This document shows positions 62,756 to 64,000 of a stretch of DNA of 64,000 nt, piece by piece. This DNA is from Vibrio sagamiensis NBRC 104589 (lineage in GTDB: Bacteria; Pseudomonadota; Gammaproteobacteria; Enterobacterales; Vibrionaceae). Position numbers and translations under genes: made by a program. Where the stretch lies: contig NZ_BJXJ01000017.1 of NCBI RefSeq assembly GCF_007990935.1, positions 30,733 through 94,732 of the forward strand. Direction: 5' to 3'. Numbering within the stretch: position 1 is the first letter of the stretch; every line of letters starts with the position of its first letter. The notes beneath the pieces were generated by a model, which saw nothing but the letters and a program-made list of their open reading frames with translations, had not been told where the DNA came from and ran no database searches.

Positions 62756-62866
62756 CGAGGTACTCCTTAAGATTTTCCGTGGTGGGGAAACAGCATTTTC
62801 CTACCGAATGAGATCATACTAAATCAGACATAATGTTGCTTAAAGTGATATATTCACAATTAGTAA

Positions 62867-62881
62867 TTGCAATTAATGCAA
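62867..62881. promoter_or_regulatory. Candidate IlvY operator
   Basis: Perfect palindrome TTGCA-ATTAA-TGCAA in the 139-bp ilvC-ilvY gap, 13 bp before the ilvY start codon. It has the T-N11-A geometry of LysR-type sites. The match to IlvY operators is by form, not by proof. Confidence 0.6.
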
Positions 62882-62894
62882 CAAAGGAAAGCAA

Positions 62895-63785
62895 GTGAAC
62901 ATTAAACGGCTACAACTTTTTATTCACCTATGTGAGAGCAAAAGCTTCGCTAAAACAGCAGCTGCCATGCACCTAAGCCCATCGGCTTTAAGCCGGCAAA
63001 TACAAAAGTTGGAGCAAGAGACGCAACAACAGCTGTTCTTGCGTGATAATCGCAGTGTCGATCTCACCATTCAAGGCCAAAAACTCCTCCCTGTTGCTCT
63101 AAGAATCTTAAGCGAATGGCAGCAATATCAAAATCACCTCAAAGGTACAGAAGAAGATTTGAAAGGAGAAATACGTCTATTTTGCTCGGTGACAGCAAGC
63201 TATAGCCATCTTCCCGAGTTACTTTCAGAGTTTCGCCTACAGCATCCTTTCATTGAATTCAAACTATCAACAGGTGATCCTGCCCAAGCAATAGATAAAG
63301 TCTTGGCAAATGAAGCTGATATCGCTATTTCTGCAAGGCCTGAACAACTTCCAACTAAAGTTATCTTCGAACCAATTAGTGAAGTCCCTCTATCTGTAAT
63401 AGCCCCGGTTGGTATAAGTAGCTTCGCAGAGGAACTCCTACAAGATCCCCCTAACTGGGCCAATATTCCTTTTATTCTTCCAGAAGCAGGAACAGCAAGA
63501 GAACGAGCCAATGTATGGCTCAAGCAAATGAAAATCAAGCCGAATATATATGCTCAGGTCTCTGGACATGAAGCGATTGTCAGCATGGTTGCTCTCGGCT
63601 GTGGAGTCGGTATTGCACCTGATGTAGTGATTAACAACAGCCCTGTCAGAGAGAAAATTAACCGACTTAAGGTATTGCCTATCAGACCGTTTGAACTTGG
63701 TGTTTGTTGCACCAAAAGTCAATTAGATAACCCTTTAGTACAAGCTTTGTGGCAAGTTGCTGAGAGCAAGTATATTCCTTCTTAG
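62895..63785 (+). CDS. ilvY: LysR-type regulator IlvY
   Basis: Activator of ilvC (296 aa) that responds to acetolactate or acetohydroxybutyrate. N-terminal winged helix (about 1-60, FAKTAAAMHLSPSALSRQIQ) and a periplasmic-binding-like effector domain. Start is GTG at 62895 with AAAGGA 6 nt upstream. It is divergent from ilvC, the arrangement that defines the pair. Confidence 0.95.
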   Translation: MNIKRLQLFIHLCESKSFAKTAAAMHLSPSALSRQIQKLEQETQQQLFLRDNRSVDLTIQGQKLLPVALRILSEWQQYQNHLKGTEEDLKGEIRLFCSVTASYSHLPELLSEFRLQHPFIEFKLSTGDPAQAIDKVLANEADIAISARPEQLPTKVIFEPISEVPLSVIAPVGISSFAEELLQDPPNWANIPFILPEAGTARERANVWLKQMKIKPNIYAQVSGHEAIVSMVALGCGVGIAPDVVINNSPVREKINRLKVLPIRPFELGVCCTKSQLDNPLVQALWQVAESKYIPS

Positions 63786-63815
63786 ATTTTACCCTACATA
63801 GAGTGTAAGCTTACT

Positions 63816-63846
63816 AAAAGTCAGACTCGACAAAGTCTGGCTTTTA
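63816..63846 (+). terminator. Terminator after ilvY
   Basis: AAAAGTCAGACT / AGTCTGGCTTTT stem with a short loop, about 30 bp after ilvY. Confidence 0.82.
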
Positions 63847-63873
63847 ACGACTATCTATCAAGGTATCACATAC

Positions 63874-63906
63874 GAAAAAGCCTTAATATTGTCTACTAGG
63901 GCTTTA
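63874..63906 (-). terminator. Terminator of the gene entering from the right edge
   Basis: On the minus strand AAAGCCCTA / TAAGGCTTTTT pairs with a loop and T-tract, directly after the stop at 63914. Confidence 0.65.
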
Positions 63907-63913
63907 TTTGAAT

Positions 63914-64000
63914 CTATTGTGGAACAGCCGGGACGTCCAGTTCAGAAGTTGCGATCAATCTGGACTCATACCCCGAAAAGGAAAATCGCTTTTCTTTAAA
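63914..64000 (-). CDS. 3' end of an unidentified gene (partial)
   Basis: An uninterrupted minus-strand frame of 28 codons enters from the right edge and ends SELDVPAVPQ then TAG. A terminator follows at once, which supports a real gene end. Only the last residues are in the window and I do not recognise them. Confidence 0.5.
   Translation of the reverse strand, partial: FKEKRFSFSGYESRLIATSELDVPAVPQ

Overview
This 64 kb window reads as ordinary chromosomal backbone of a Vibrio species (Gammaproteobacteria, Vibrionaceae). Evidence: gene neighbourhoods shared with E. coli (hslR-hslO-pckA; typA/glnA-glnL-glnG-hemN-yihI; engB-Spot 42-polA; rmuC-ubiE-ubiJ-ubiB-tatABC), Vibrio-typical linkages (RyhB RNA beside polA, an RND pump pair followed by ubiK and the ilvC/ilvY pair), moderate A+T content and near-continuous coding. 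I see no prophage, integron, insertion sequence, CRISPR array or defence island.

Layout: 1-5.4 kb, heat-shock redox proteins (hslR, hslO), pckA and an AsmA-like protein. 5.4-10.4 kb, GNAT-hotdog thioesterase fusion, dtd, a YihY membrane protein, a DUF2959 lipoprotein, typA. 10.4-16.5 kb, nitrogen control: glnA with a sigma-54 promoter and an NtrC site, glnL with its own NtrC site, glnG, then add. 16.7-21.4 kb, hemN, a DUF2489 protein, yihI, a methyltransferase, a CsrB/CsrC-type RNA on the minus strand, cytochrome c4. 21.5-26.4 kb, engB, Spot 42, polA and RyhB with a Fur box. 26.4-33.9 kb, a broken GNAT acetyltransferase, hemB, a TatD-family hydrolase, the Tat translocase genes and ubiB-ubiJ-ubiE. 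34-42.9 kb, rmuC, a minimal ethanolamine ammonia-lyase operon (eutB, eutC, an EamA transporter), a flavoprotein, uspB, ftnA, uspA and a second EamA transporter. 43-52.3 kb, rsmJ, asnC, prlC, rlmJ, gor, eda, a SPOR-domain envelope protein and a HAD phosphatase. 52.6-53.2 kb, a five-tRNA operon (Arg-His-Pro-His-Pro). 53.5-64 kb, cytochrome c5, rep, an RND efflux pair (vexAB-like), ubiK, ilvC/ilvY and the 3' end of one more minus-strand gene.

The most interesting content is non-coding. Three global regulatory RNAs lie within 6.2 kb on the minus strand: CsrB/C-type (carbon storage), Spot 42 (catabolite control) and RyhB (iron sparing). Two further minus-strand terminators with no gene to terminate (about 22.32 kb and 51.33 kb) hint at more transcripts. 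Other points are a decayed GNAT gene next to ryhB, a 38-residue ORF near tatC, tandem His-Pro tRNA duplication and copies of a palindromic intergenic repeat. I did not find a convincing wholly new system; the best leads are the orphan terminators, the small ORF, the lectin-like/SPOR protein and the stand-alone eutBC-transporter operon.
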